This document shows positions 34,826-42,983 of a stretch of 64,000 bases of DNA, piece after piece. The notes beneath the pieces are model-generated. The model saw only the letters and a list, made by a program, of their open reading frames with translations, did not search any database and was not told the origin of the DNA. Each line of letters opens with the position of its first letter. Positions within the stretch are counted from its first letter, which is position 1. A program made the translations under genes and the position numbers. Origin of the DNA: Betaproteobacteria bacterium (GTDB lineage Bacteria > Pseudomonadota > Gammaproteobacteria > Burkholderiales > Burkholderiaceae_A). The stretch covers positions 1-64,000 of the forward strand of contig VGHK01000007.1 in the NCBI GenBank assembly GCA_016868305.1. Reading direction: 5' to 3'.

Positions 34826-35950
34826 CTAGGCCTGTCGGTCAAAGACCGCCCCAGGGGCCTCGCCAAGAACCGGCGATGGCTCGGGCGGCCTGCGGCCGGG
34901 AACGACAAGAAAAGAATGCACTGTCAGGCCTACTGCCTCCAGATCCTCTCGGAGTTCGGGCGCCGCCTTCTGAGCCCGCTGGGCAATGTCGGGGCGCTCT
35001 GCCCACATCACCATGTCAAGGGCTCGACTGCCCGACACTACCGTCTTCATCCAGACCTCGCCAAGGTGGTTACTACTGGCATGCAGGTTAATGGTGTATG
35101 GCGGGTCAGGCTGCTCTGGGCTACGAGGAGGACGAAAAAACTGCACCAGAACAGGGTCGGCATCTTTAAAAGGGATCACAAACCCGTAGGAAAGCTCACG
35201 CTGGGCGGCGGCTGCCAAAGAGTCAGCCTGAGACGACTCGATCTCTCGGACAGCGGCCTGCGTGGCCTGGCGCAGACCATCGGCAAGCTTTGGCATCTGG
35301 GCCATGCGCGCCAAGGCCTCTCGCAATGCCAGTTTGAGATCAGACTGAACGCCTTGTCCACCGGCAAGCCGAGACTCGGTAAACAGACCAGATGCCTTAA
35401 GGGCGTTTTTTACTGCCTCGGGAGAAAGCCGGGCCATGGCGGGCCGGCCCTGAAACAAAATACCCAGCGGCCCAAGGCTGGCAGAGGGCCGAAGGCTATT
35501 GACCAGCCCGGCCAGGGCCCCCGAGCTGGAAAGCAGCGCCGCTAGGCCACTGAGGTTTGCGGGCTGGGCGAAAAGACTCGATACCGTCGGAGAGATGCCT
35601 GGCTGGGCACCGGCTGGGGCAAGGGGCGCGCTGGCAGCCGGACCCTGTGACTGGCCCGCGGGGGCTGCCACCTGCTTAAACGCCAGACCTCCCTGGGGAA
35701 GGTCGACAAGCCGCAGCCACAGGGCATCACCTGGCCGATACCGTGTCTGCGCGCCGAGCTCGAGCGCGCGCCCATTCACGAGCAGCACAAGCGACTCTCC
35801 GCGCATCTCCACCAGCGCCCGCACCACCTGATTGGCACTGAGCCCAAGCTCCCGACCAGTCGCATCGGGAACGGGAATCAGCCGCCCCTCAAGGTAGATG
35901 GGCAGGATCTTGCCGCCCCCTTGGGCGATGGCTTCGGTTCCGGTCAGCAT
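34826..35950 (-). CDS. Second FliK-like protein
   Basis: 374 aa. The C-terminal third has the FliK domain layout: PYTINLHASSNHLGEVWMKT, then LDMVMWAERPDIAQRAQ and LREDLEAVGLTVHSFLV. The middle is Ala/Leu/Pro/Gly-rich, as in hook-length proteins. The true fliK is at 52574, so this is a paralogue or auxiliary regulator, likely acting with the adjacent FlhB-tail protein on export switching; that role is inferred. It belongs to the flgP-flgT operon. Confidence 0.75.
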   Translation of the reverse strand: MLTGTEAIAQGGGKILPIYLEGRLIPVPDATGRELGLSANQVVRALVEMRGESLVLLVNGRALELGAQTRYRPGDALWLRLVDLPQGGLAFKQVAAPAGQSQGPAASAPLAPAGAQPGISPTVSSLFAQPANLSGLAALLSSSGALAGLVNSLRPSASLGPLGILFQGRPAMARLSPEAVKNALKASGLFTESRLAGGQGVQSDLKLALREALARMAQMPKLADGLRQATQAAVREIESSQADSLAAAAQRELSYGFVIPFKDADPVLVQFFRPPRSPEQPDPPYTINLHASSNHLGEVWMKTVVSGSRALDMVMWAERPDIAQRAQKAAPELREDLEAVGLTVHSFLVVPGRRPPEPSPVLGEAPGAVFDRQA

Positions 35951-36019
35951 AAAGGCAAGACTAGCCCGAGGGCAGCCTGAATGGCAACCTTTAGAGAAAG
36001 GAAATTACCTAACGCTGCC

Positions 36020-36574
36020 CTAGGGAAACCGCACCCAGCCTCGTCGGGGGTCGGATGGCGCTGTGGCCTGAGCCGCGGCGGCCGAGGCCGTTGGGTAGCT
36101 GGGCTTTGCAGCGGCCGTATGGGCACCCCGGGCATGCATGGCATCGGTGCTTGCAGGTCGACCGACCGCAGCCTGAAACTGGGGATGCTGAGCAGTAAGG
36201 GCCAGATGTAATTCGGAAGGGCTCGGAAGAAGCAGTTGTACGCCCGCCTTGAGCCGATTGTGGTTGCCCCCCACAAATGCATCCGGGTTACGCTGCACGA
36301 TCAGCCGAAACACCGGCGCATCTTTGTAGGGATGGCTGCCATAAACCTGCTGCACCACCCGCGCAAGGGTCTCGCCGGGACGAACAATATGACTTATCTG
36401 CCCCGCAGAGGCGTGTGGCCCGGAGGCGGCATCCTGGCCATTGCTGTGCTGAGGACCATCCATAAGCGTCTTTAAGGCGCGCGCGGTATCTGGCATAGGC
36501 TGCGCGAAGGCCAAGGCAGTCGGAAGAGCCATGAGCCATGGCAGAGACCTCGAGATCGAAGGAAAATTCTTCAT
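36020..36574 (-). CDS. Secreted LysM-like (FimV-type) protein
   Basis: 184 aa. Signal peptide SLPWLMALPTALAFAQP, then a LysM/FimV-N-type domain: HIVRPGETLARVVQQVYGS, FRLIVQRNPDAFVGG and LKAGVQLLLPS (about residues 62-118). The tail is Ala/Pro/Ser-rich. It is a periplasmic protein likely to touch peptidoglycan. It lies between flgT and the FliK-like gene in the same orientation, so a role in the outer motor rings or their anchoring is suggested by context only. Confidence 0.7.
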   Translation of the reverse strand: MKNFPSISRSLPWLMALPTALAFAQPMPDTARALKTLMDGPQHSNGQDAASGPHASAGQISHIVRPGETLARVVQQVYGSHPYKDAPVFRLIVQRNPDAFVGGNHNRLKAGVQLLLPSPSELHLALTAQHPQFQAAVGRPASTDAMHARGAHTAAAKPSYPTASAAAAQATAPSDPRRGWVRFP

Positions 36575-36602
36575 GGATAAGCGTCCTTGTGAATACCTGT
36601 CA

Positions 36603-38150
36603 TTAAAAAGGAAGTCCGACCAAAGCGCCAGATGATGCAGGAGCAGGGCCAGCTACGCGACGCACCAAGGCGCGGTCTTGATCAACAGACTCAACCACTG
36701 CCAGCATCAGTGAGGCGGCTACCTCGGGCTGCAGAATTTTTGAGGGTATCTGGGCCGGGGCAGACAGCAAAACCTGGGTACCCACCGCAAGACCAAGCCG
36801 TTTACCGCCATTTAAAAGAAACCGCCCCTCCGCCTGGCGCTCTAGCACCGGATACTCGGGGGACACGCATCCCATGCCGGTGCGCAACCCCTGCTGAAGA
36901 CTTTCTAGAGCGCGCTGTGCCTGAACGACGTCTGAGACGACCGCGCGGGGCGCATCGAGATAGCCGGTACGAACCTGCTGCATGGGAAGGGCGATAGACC
37001 GGGAAAAGACGGTCAGACCGGTCAACCGGTCACTCACCACCAGGACAACCCCGAGCAGGCCGAGTTCCGGAGGCTCCGGAGAAAGCCCGGTCTGCACCGC
37101 AAGGCGACGAACCCAGGCGGGAGGCGCTACGGCTGGTTCGGCGCCGGGGTTGGCTGCGGGGGCGGCTTCGGGGCGGCGCCCCATATCGACCAGCCGCACG
37201 GAAAGCTCAAACGGCGCGGAGTCTTCTACCCGGCCAAGCAGACGCTCTTCATACAGAGAATCGGGGCGAGAGCGCCCAGCCCCAAAAGGGCTTTGACTAA
37301 AGGCCCATCCAGTATCGGCGGCCAGAAGGGTAAGAAGCTCGGGGCCAAGAGACTCTGCTAAGGCGGAGAGCTGCGCACTAGTGAAGAATCCTGCCCCTGG
37401 CTCAGTGCGCACTGAAAAATAGGCATGGCGCTTAAAGGGGCTTGACTTCGGGCTGCAACTCTCTGAGGCACTTAGGGGTTGGAGCTGGTCTAGCTCAACC
37501 CGCGTCTGAGAATCACCCGCACCTCGGTTTATCCGGATTCCCTGAACCTTGGCATCAGACCGAAACTCATTGGCCTCGTGTAACTGCCCCTGGCCATCGA
37601 GCCACGAGATGGCCTTAACGCGCACCTGCGCCCGAGTCGCCGCAGCGATGAGTTCAGCCCGAATGGCAGCAAGCTGCGCCTCATAATCCTGGGAGCCAAG
37701 GGCTGCCCGCGGCGATGCTGATGGCGCTGAGCCAGGCTTTCGATTAGATACCGGCCGATTGGCCCGTTCCTGCGCGCGGGCACGTTCACGGGCCTGAGAC
37801 TCTGCCCTTTGTGTCGCCGCCTTCGGCACGGGCGCCAAGAGTACCCGACCCGCTGGAGAGACGGTAGCATTCACGGCAGGGCCCGGTTGCGCCTGAGATA
37901 GTCCAACCGATTGGGGTCCCTTGCCTGCCTTTGCGCCCTTGGGTGGGGGTGCGAGAAGCACTCGAGCCTCCGGGGACATAGATGGATTGAGCGACTGGGC
38001 GCCTGCCTTGGAATGCGGGGCAAGCAAGACAGACCCGGTTGGCGACACAGAAGGATTGACACTCTGCGCCCAAACCGGGCTGAAAACCACGCCCATGTTC
38101 AAGAGAAAGATCGCCAGGGCGAGACGCGGAGGCAATCGCATCAAAGTCAT
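36603..38150 (-). CDS. flgT: FlgT-like H-ring protein with N-terminal repeats
   Basis: 515 aa. Signal peptide up to about residue 29 (VVFSPVWAQ). Then three copies of a motif (NPSVSPTGSVLLAP, NPSMSPEARVLLAP, NATVSPAGRVLLAP). After a basic linker comes a FlgT-like body with YEAQLAAIRAELIAAATRAQ and VKAISWLDGQGQ, and a C-terminal domain with NGGKRLGLAVGTQVLLSAP. FlgT builds the H-ring around the L/P rings in sodium-driven polar motors. It is 4 bp after flgP. The N-terminal repeats are not known to me from FlgT. Divergence leaves some doubt about the name. Confidence 0.65.
   Translation of the reverse strand: MTLMRLPPRLALAIFLLNMGVVFSPVWAQSVNPSVSPTGSVLLAPHSKAGAQSLNPSMSPEARVLLAPPPKGAKAGKGPQSVGLSQAQPGPAVNATVSPAGRVLLAPVPKAATQRAESQARERARAQERANRPVSNRKPGSAPSASPRAALGSQDYEAQLAAIRAELIAAATRAQVRVKAISWLDGQGQLHEANEFRSDAKVQGIRINRGAGDSQTRVELDQLQPLSASESCSPKSSPFKRHAYFSVRTEPGAGFFTSAQLSALAESLGPELLTLLAADTGWAFSQSPFGAGRSRPDSLYEERLLGRVEDSAPFELSVRLVDMGRRPEAAPAANPGAEPAVAPPAWVRRLAVQTGLSPEPPELGLLGVVLVVSDRLTGLTVFSRSIALPMQQVRTGYLDAPRAVVSDVVQAQRALESLQQGLRTGMGCVSPEYPVLERQAEGRFLLNGGKRLGLAVGTQVLLSAPAQIPSKILQPEVAASLMLAVVESVDQDRALVRRVAGPAPASSGALVGLPF
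37800..38063 (-). repeat. Three SPxGxVLLAP repeats in the FlgT-like protein
   Basis: Directly after the signal peptide, three diverged copies of about 20-40 residues share S-(V/L)-N-P-S-(V/M)-S-P-x-x-x-V-L-L-A-P-x-x-K. Alternating hydrophobic and proline residues suggest extended binding segments rather than a folded domain. Confidence 0.7.
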
Positions 38151-38154
38151 GGAA

Positions 38155-38697
38155 CTAACGGGTGCGGGCAGAGGCCAACTGCTTCAGATAAAGGCTGCGA
38201 ATATCGTCAACCACGCTGGAATCAAGCGACAGCGTTGTCTCGTAGGTGTCGTCACCCACAGGCGTAATACTGACCAAGGTTGCCCCGTAGATAACCCCCT
38301 CAACGCGTGCGCGGAAGCTATCGCTCTGCACCACCATATCGGCCACAGTAGTCGTGGCATCAAGGTACTGGCCATAGACCTGTTCGGTGAGGGCCCGGTA
38401 GGCATCAAGCTTAGAGGCGCGTATCGCCAATAAGCGTTGCTGGGCAGGAAGCCGATGGTTCTGTACGCTAATTACCGCATAACCGGTAGCAGTCATGGAC
38501 TGGCGTCGCTCGATCATGGACTGTACGAGCCCACTTGAGCTTGGGCGGAGTTTGTCCGCCTCGGCGGCCTCTGGCTTAGGCGCTTCTGCTGCTTTCGTGG
38601 GTGCTGGGGTGGTAACTTGAACCGGAACTCCCGCGCAGCCCGCAAGGGTCAGACTGGCAAGACCAGAAATCAAGGTAAATTGCAGGCGTTTGTGCAT
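38155..38697 (-). CDS. flgP: Outer-membrane lipoprotein FlgP (LPP20 family)
   Basis: 180 aa from ATG 38697; AAGGA is 8 nt upstream, while the earlier ATG 38706 is too close to that site. Lipobox LTLAGC (Cys21). LPP20-type core: ATGYAVISVQNHRLPAQQRL, LAIRASKLDAYRALTEQVYG and TLSLDSSVVDDIRSLYL. FlgP forms outer-membrane-associated disks or rings in Vibrio and Campylobacter polar motors. It heads the operon flgP-flgT-LysM-FliK2-FlhX and has a sigma-28 promoter, making the H-ring genes late genes here. flgO is absent. Confidence 0.85.
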   Translation of the reverse strand: MHKRLQFTLISGLASLTLAGCAGVPVQVTTPAPTKAAEAPKPEAAEADKLRPSSSGLVQSMIERRQSMTATGYAVISVQNHRLPAQQRLLAIRASKLDAYRALTEQVYGQYLDATTTVADMVVQSDSFRARVEGVIYGATLVSITPVGDDTYETTLSLDSSVVDDIRSLYLKQLASARTR

Positions 38698-38744
38698 GGC
38701 TGACATCCTTCAGAAAAGTAAACAAAGCAACGCGATTGGTTTGG

Positions 38745-38771
38745 GGTTCGGCATGGAAAACCATTGCTTTA
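38745..38771 (-). promoter_or_regulatory. Sigma-28 promoter of flgP operon
   Basis: The minus strand reads TAAAGCAA, 11 nt, GCCGAACC. Cores TAAAG and GCCGA are intact. It lies in the 129-bp divergent region shared with the sigma-54 activator gene. Confidence 0.68.
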
Positions 38772-38835
38772 GTAGTTTTGCGCCTATTTCCCGTAAACTC
38801 AAGCCTCATGTCCGCTCTTTATATTCGTCTCCGCT

Positions 38836-40014
38836 GTGAGTCTTGACTCTTTAATCGGGCAGAGCGCCGCGATCTTGAACCTTAAACGGTTGATCGGGTC
38901 GGTCGCCCATTCCGACGCCACGGTTTTGGTCATTGGGGAAAGCGGCACCGGCAAAGAGCTTGTGGCGCGTGCCCTGCATGACCACTCTGGCCGAAAACAA
39001 GCACGTTTTGTGCCCGTAAACTGCGGTGCCATTCCCCGCGACCTGATCGAAAGCGAGCTCTTTGGCCATCGGCGCGGTGCCTTTACCGGGGCAATCTCTG
39101 ACCGCACGGGCCGTTTTGAGCTTGCCCAGGGCGGCACGCTGTTTCTCGACGAGATCGGCGATCTGCCGCTCGACATGCAGGTCAAGCTTCTGCGGGTGCT
39201 CCAAGAGCGCAGCATCGACCCTGTGGGCTCAAGTAAGCCCATCGATATCGATGTCCGGGTGGTCGCCGCAACCCACAAAGACCTGGAGGCTGAGGTTGCA
39301 GCCGGCCGGTTTCGGGAAGACCTGTACTACCGGCTCAATGTGCTGCCGCTTACTACCCCGCCACTGCGTGACAGGCCAGAAGACATCGAAACCTTGTGCC
39401 AGTTCTTTTCCCAGGTGCATGCTCATGCCCAGCACGGATCGGTGCGGTTAACGCCGGTGCTGCTCGGGGCCCTGCAGTCCTATCTCTGGCCGGGCAATAT
39501 CCGTGAGCTCTCGAATCTAATCGCCCGGTTTAGCGCGCTCTTTGCTGGCCAGTGCATCTGTTACCCAGATATTCCGCAGGTGATGCTGCCCAAGGGGCTG
39601 CGCGACCTGCAGCCAGAAGGCGCAGCTGCCCAGGTGGCCGCTACCGAAAAAGCACCCCCGGTCTACCGTGATGGCGCCGTACCTGTCTCGCAGCCTGGGC
39701 CAGCTAACAACAATACTGCAAAGGCCTCTGCCAACGGCAGCGAATTTAGCCCCAGTGAATTCAATCCCATTGATGACCTGATTGCCCTAGCCCAGGGATC
39801 ACCTCTACCGGCCCTTGATGCAATTCCGCTCAAAAAACGCATTTCTGACATTGAAAAAGCCCTTATTGAGCAGGCGCTTACTCAGGCGGACGGCAATGTG
39901 TCACAGACTGCGCGGATCCTGAACATTCAGCGCACCACGCTAATAGAAAAGATCAACAAATACGGGCTGAAGTTTCAGGCCGAAGACCCGATCTCTACTA
40001 CTAGGGATCACTAA
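38836..40014 (+). CDS. Sigma-54 activator without N-terminal sensory domain (FleQ/FlrC-like)
   Basis: 392 aa from GTG 38836. The AAA+ domain starts almost at once: Walker A GESGTGK at 34-40, the sigma-54 contact loop GAFTGA at 81-86, Walker B GGTLFLDEIGD at 100-110, and the arginine-finger region FREDLYYRLNV. A Pro/Ala/Asn-rich linker (about 260-325) leads to a Fis-type HTH (QADGNVSQTARILNIQRTTL). No receiver, GAF or FleQ domain is present. It is the only enhancer-binding protein in the window and probably activates the seven sigma-54 promoters listed. Divergent from flgP. Confidence 0.88.
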   Translation: MSLDSLIGQSAAILNLKRLIGSVAHSDATVLVIGESGTGKELVARALHDHSGRKQARFVPVNCGAIPRDLIESELFGHRRGAFTGAISDRTGRFELAQGGTLFLDEIGDLPLDMQVKLLRVLQERSIDPVGSSKPIDIDVRVVAATHKDLEAEVAAGRFREDLYYRLNVLPLTTPPLRDRPEDIETLCQFFSQVHAHAQHGSVRLTPVLLGALQSYLWPGNIRELSNLIARFSALFAGQCICYPDIPQVMLPKGLRDLQPEGAAAQVAATEKAPPVYRDGAVPVSQPGPANNNTAKASANGSEFSPSEFNPIDDLIALAQGSPLPALDAIPLKKRISDIEKALIEQALTQADGNVSQTARILNIQRTTLIEKINKYGLKFQAEDPISTTRDH

Positions 40015-40552
40015 CCAGCAGAAATAACATCGGGTCCACCCGTCGAGACCGGCAGTGCCCATGCCCTGTATGGGTATAAATGGAACAGGCCTGCCAGGGA
40101 GAGCCCCTTTGGGTTGTGGTGGTCCAGAAGTTTTCGATCGGCAGATCCGGAAAGGCATTGGGGTTGTAGGACGGGTTATCGCAGGCCTTTTCTGACAAGG
40201 CCTTCATCTCTTTGTATTCCGGAACCCGCCAGGTGCGGCCAGAGGCCGAGGAAAACTCTTTTGCGAAGTCTTGGGCCGCCTGCCAGTCGAGCACCAGAGG
40301 GTCGCCCGTACACCGGCCATCGATTAGGGACTGGCCTGCGCTGCAGCGATACCAGAGAAGCCCAGAGCGAGAATCCCGAACCACCTCAGGGCTTTGAAGC
40401 TTGAAATGCCCCAAGTCACCGCTTTTAAAATAGCTCGTGCATGACGGGGTCTGCCGCAGGTCTGAACAGCCCGACAGGCCAGCAAGGCCAGCGAGGCCTA
40501 GCGCGGCGAGGACGAGCATTTTTGGCAAGGTTCGTGCATGAGATACGCGCAT
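40001..40552 (-). CDS. Lipoprotein with Lcl/DUF1566-like domain
   Basis: 183 aa. Lipobox LAGLSGC near residue 29. The remainder has the Lcl C-terminal (DUF1566) pattern: VVRDSRSGLLWYRCSAGQ, DWQAAQDFAKEF, RTWRVPEYKEMKAL and ENFWTTTTQ. Several paired cysteines suggest disulfides outside the cytoplasm. Its 3' end overlaps the 3' end of the sigma-54 activator by 14 bp. Its start coincides with the motA sigma-28 promoter on the opposite strand. Lcl-type lipoproteins are collagen-like or adhesin-associated in some bacteria; a motility role is possible but only from position. Confidence 0.65.
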   Translation of the reverse strand: MRVSHARTLPKMLVLAALGLAGLAGLSGCSDLRQTPSCTSYFKSGDLGHFKLQSPEVVRDSRSGLLWYRCSAGQSLIDGRCTGDPLVLDWQAAQDFAKEFSSASGRTWRVPEYKEMKALSEKACDNPSYNPNAFPDLPIENFWTTTTQRGSPWQACSIYTHTGHGHCRSRRVDPMLFLLVSDP

Positions 40553-40578
40553 TAAGTCTTCTACGGTTTTGACGATTC
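40552..40578 (+). promoter_or_regulatory. Sigma-28 promoter of motAB (pomAB)
   Basis: TTAAGTCT, 11 nt, GACGATTC: 6/8 and 5/8 matches to TAAAGTTT and GCCGATAA with exact spacing. It starts within the first codon of the divergent lipoprotein gene and gives a leader of about 50 nt before motA. Confidence 0.65.
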
Positions 40579-40636
40579 TGTGTGTACTATACGTGACTCA
40601 ATTCCGTGTTCTTTACTAAGGAGCGTTTGAAATATT

Positions 40637-41395
40637 ATGGATATCGCAACCATCGTGGGGCTTGGGGGAGCATTTGCCATGGTGGCCATGGCATGTGGAG
40701 ACCCGGGCCCGTTTATTGACATGCCTTCGGTCTACATTGTGGTCTTGGGCACAGCGTTTACTGTGTTGGCGCGCTCGAGTATCCCTGAGTTTATTGGCGC
40801 AATTGGCACGGGCATGAAGACCATCAAGTACAAGGCCGAGACGCCTCTGCAACTGATTGAAAAGCTCTACGAGCTCGGTACGATTGCCAAGAAGGATGGC
40901 ATGGTGGCCCTCGAAGGTCAGGAGATCTCAAACAAATTCCTGGCCAAGGGCGTGCGCATGATGGTCGACGGCACCGATCCCAAGCTGATTCAAAAAGCGC
41001 TTGAGATCGAGGCTGCCCAGGTCACAGCGAGTAACAAGGCCGCCCTGACCGTTTGGGATTCGATTAAAGAGGTTGGCCCGGCCATGGGCATGATCGGAAC
41101 CCTTGTGGGCCTGGTGATCATGCTTGGAAACATGAGTGACCCGAAGTCCATTGGCCCCGCTTTTGCGGTGGCCTTGCTCACAACCATGTATGGCGCGGTG
41201 ATTGCCAACATGATCTGCATCCCAGTGATCCAGAAGGTCTCAAACCTAGACAGCTCTCTTGCCACCAATAATGCGCTGATCATCGAGGCCATCCTGTTCA
41301 TTGCCAGTGGCGGTAATCCCCGCATGCTTCCCACGGTGCTTGCCGGGTACGTTCCGCCCAAAGATCAGGCAAAGCTTGAAGCCATTGGCGGCTAA
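40637..41395 (+). CDS. motA: Stator protein MotA/PomA
   Basis: 252 aa, the length of Vibrio PomA (about 253) rather than E. coli MotA (295). Four membrane segments with FIDMPSVYIVVLGTAFTVL near the N-terminus and AMGMIGTLVGLVIMLGNM in the C-terminal half. The conserved charged cytoplasmic loop lies between. PomA-type stators usually conduct sodium; this is suggested by similarity, not proven. AAGGAG lies 12 nt before the ATG. It is followed by motB. Confidence 0.9.
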   Translation: MDIATIVGLGGAFAMVAMACGDPGPFIDMPSVYIVVLGTAFTVLARSSIPEFIGAIGTGMKTIKYKAETPLQLIEKLYELGTIAKKDGMVALEGQEISNKFLAKGVRMMVDGTDPKLIQKALEIEAAQVTASNKAALTVWDSIKEVGPAMGMIGTLVGLVIMLGNMSDPKSIGPAFAVALLTTMYGAVIANMICIPVIQKVSNLDSSLATNNALIIEAILFIASGGNPRMLPTVLAGYVPPKDQAKLEAIGG

Positions 41396-41431
41396 TTCTT
41401 GCCGCTCTCTATAGAAGGATCGCCACAGGCC

Positions 41432-42817
41432 ATGGCAGAAGAAGCTGCAAAAGTAGAGGCTACCGAACCGCCAGAGGGCGCTCCGCCCGAAGGCGGTGAG
41501 GCTGCCGCTGCGCCCCCGCCGCCTCCAGTCGAGGAGGAGGCGCCGCCTCCTCCTGCGGCCGATGAACCCGAGGAGAAAAAGTGCGAGGAGTGCCCGGATT
41601 GCCCACCCGTGGGTGCGCCGGCCTGGATGGCCACGTTTGCGGACATGGCGACCCTGCTCATGGCCTTCTTCGTGTTGATTCTCTCCTTTGCCGAGATGAA
41701 CGTGCCGAAGTTCAAGCAGATCTCCGGCTCCTTAAAGAATTCTTTCGGTGTCCAGCGGCTCATTCCCACCGTAGAACCCCCAAAAGCCCAGAGTCTCATT
41801 GCCCAGCAGTTTTCGCCGGCAGTGGCCCAGCCCACGGTAATTGACACCATTCGCCAGGACACTACCGACGATAATCAGAAAGAGGTCGAGCTCAAAACCG
41901 AGTCCAAGACTGAAGACCCCCGGCCCGATCCTCAGACCCAGGCACAGGCAAAGGCAGTGGAAAAGGCACTGGCCGAAGAGGTCGCCAAGGGGCTGGTAGA
42001 AGTGCGGGCCGAAGGCCAGAAGGTCGTGGTGCAGATGAACCCGCCGCAGGGCCGCGAGGCCGGCAGAGGTGGTGGCGCGGGAGACCAGGGCCAAAAGTCT
42101 GCAGGCTCGGGCCAGAAGGGCGAACAGTCTGCGGGCGCGGCTGATAAGGGAGAAAAATCAGCCGGTGCCATGGGCCAAAAAGGCGAAAGCACCGGGGGCG
42201 TGGTCAACCAAGAAACCATTGAGCTTTTTGCAAAGATTGCCGAGGCCCAGACGCAGGTTACCGCCCAGGTGGAGGTGCGCCAGGCAGGGCCTCAGACAGG
42301 CGCGCGCAGCGGCGCCACAGGGCCCGACGGTAAGTCAACCGGCTCGGGCGGTGGTGGTGCAAACGAGGCCGAGGTGGCCAATCGGTTCGAACAGATCAAG
42401 GCAGACCTTGCCAAAGAGATTGCTGCCGGTCAGGCCGAGGTGATGCGCGATGGACTGAAGATTGTCATTCGGCTTGCAGAACAAGGGTCGTTTGTCAGCG
42501 GCCGAGCCGACCTGCAGCCCGGATTTATGCCTCTGCTTCAAAAGGTAGGAAAAACAATCTCCAGCGGCAACGGCCAGGTGAAGATCGAGGGCCACACCGA
42601 CAATGTGCCGGTAATCATGAACGAGCGGTTTAAGTCGAACTGGGACCTTTCCGCGGCCCGCTCTTCGGCGGTTGCTGACTATATTTCAAGCCGTGCGGGG
42701 GTGCAGATGTCACGTATTAGCGTAAGCGGCCATGCAAACACCCGGCCCGTGGACACCAACAATACCGCCGAAGGCCGGTCGCGTAATCGACGCATCGAGA
42801 TCATCGTAGACGGTTAA
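41432..42817 (+). CDS. motB: Stator protein MotB/PomB with long periplasmic linker
   Basis: 461 aa from ATG 41432 (typical PomB is about 310). Acidic Pro/Ala-rich cytoplasmic N-terminus, a CEECPDCPP cluster as in PomB, then the single membrane helix WMATFADMATLLMAFFVLIL with the ion-binding Asp in FADMATL. Plug-like EMNVPKFKQISGSLK follows. The C-terminal OmpA domain (KIEGHTDNVPVIM, NRRIEIIV) binds peptidoglycan. Between them an extra 150 residues carry Gly/Lys/Ser-rich repeats (QKSAG, EQSAG, EKSAG) and a duplicated pre-OmpA element. Normal partner of the preceding gene. Confidence 0.9.
   Translation: MAEEAAKVEATEPPEGAPPEGGEAAAAPPPPPVEEEAPPPPAADEPEEKKCEECPDCPPVGAPAWMATFADMATLLMAFFVLILSFAEMNVPKFKQISGSLKNSFGVQRLIPTVEPPKAQSLIAQQFSPAVAQPTVIDTIRQDTTDDNQKEVELKTESKTEDPRPDPQTQAQAKAVEKALAEEVAKGLVEVRAEGQKVVVQMNPPQGREAGRGGGAGDQGQKSAGSGQKGEQSAGAADKGEKSAGAMGQKGESTGGVVNQETIELFAKIAEAQTQVTAQVEVRQAGPQTGARSGATGPDGKSTGSGGGGANEAEVANRFEQIKADLAKEIAAGQAEVMRDGLKIVIRLAEQGSFVSGRADLQPGFMPLLQKVGKTISSGNGQVKIEGHTDNVPVIMNERFKSNWDLSAARSSAVADYISSRAGVQMSRISVSGHANTRPVDTNNTAEGRSRNRRIEIIVDG
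41950..42500 (+). repeat. Duplicated pre-OmpA element and KSAG linker in MotB
   Basis: Element 1, AEEVAKGLVEVRAEGQKVVV, at about 41970-42029 matches element 2, AKEIAAGQAEVMRDGLKIVI, at about 42410-42469. Between them lie KSAG-type repeats and a third weaker copy (AEAQTQVTAQVEVRQAG). Internal duplication explains most of the extra length. Confidence 0.6.
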
Positions 42818-42911
42818 CTAATCTGCGGTGTTGGGTATCTTCTTAACAAGCGACCGCACTGCCAGCCATCAGCACTGGATGCTGCATCCAGGTAAGCAAC
42901 TAGGATGTGTT

Positions 42912-42954
42912 CAGTAAAAAGGCCCGCAATTAATCGTTGCGGGCCTTTTTACTG
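42912..42954. terminator. Strong bidirectional terminator after motB
   Basis: 18-bp perfect inverted repeat (arms 42912-42929 and 42937-42954, core AAAAAGGCCCGCAA) with a 7-nt loop TTAATCG. It ends motAB on the plus strand and the fliK-flhB-unknown operon on the minus strand. Confidence 0.95.
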
Positions 42955-42983
42955 GAACTTCTTCGCCAAGCAGAGGGGTGTTT

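Noticed and set aside
38749-38770. Sigma-54 promoter for the activator gene (GG ... TTGC)
   Set aside because: The spacing is GG-N9-GC, one base short, and the same bases form a better sigma-28 promoter for flgP on the other strand.
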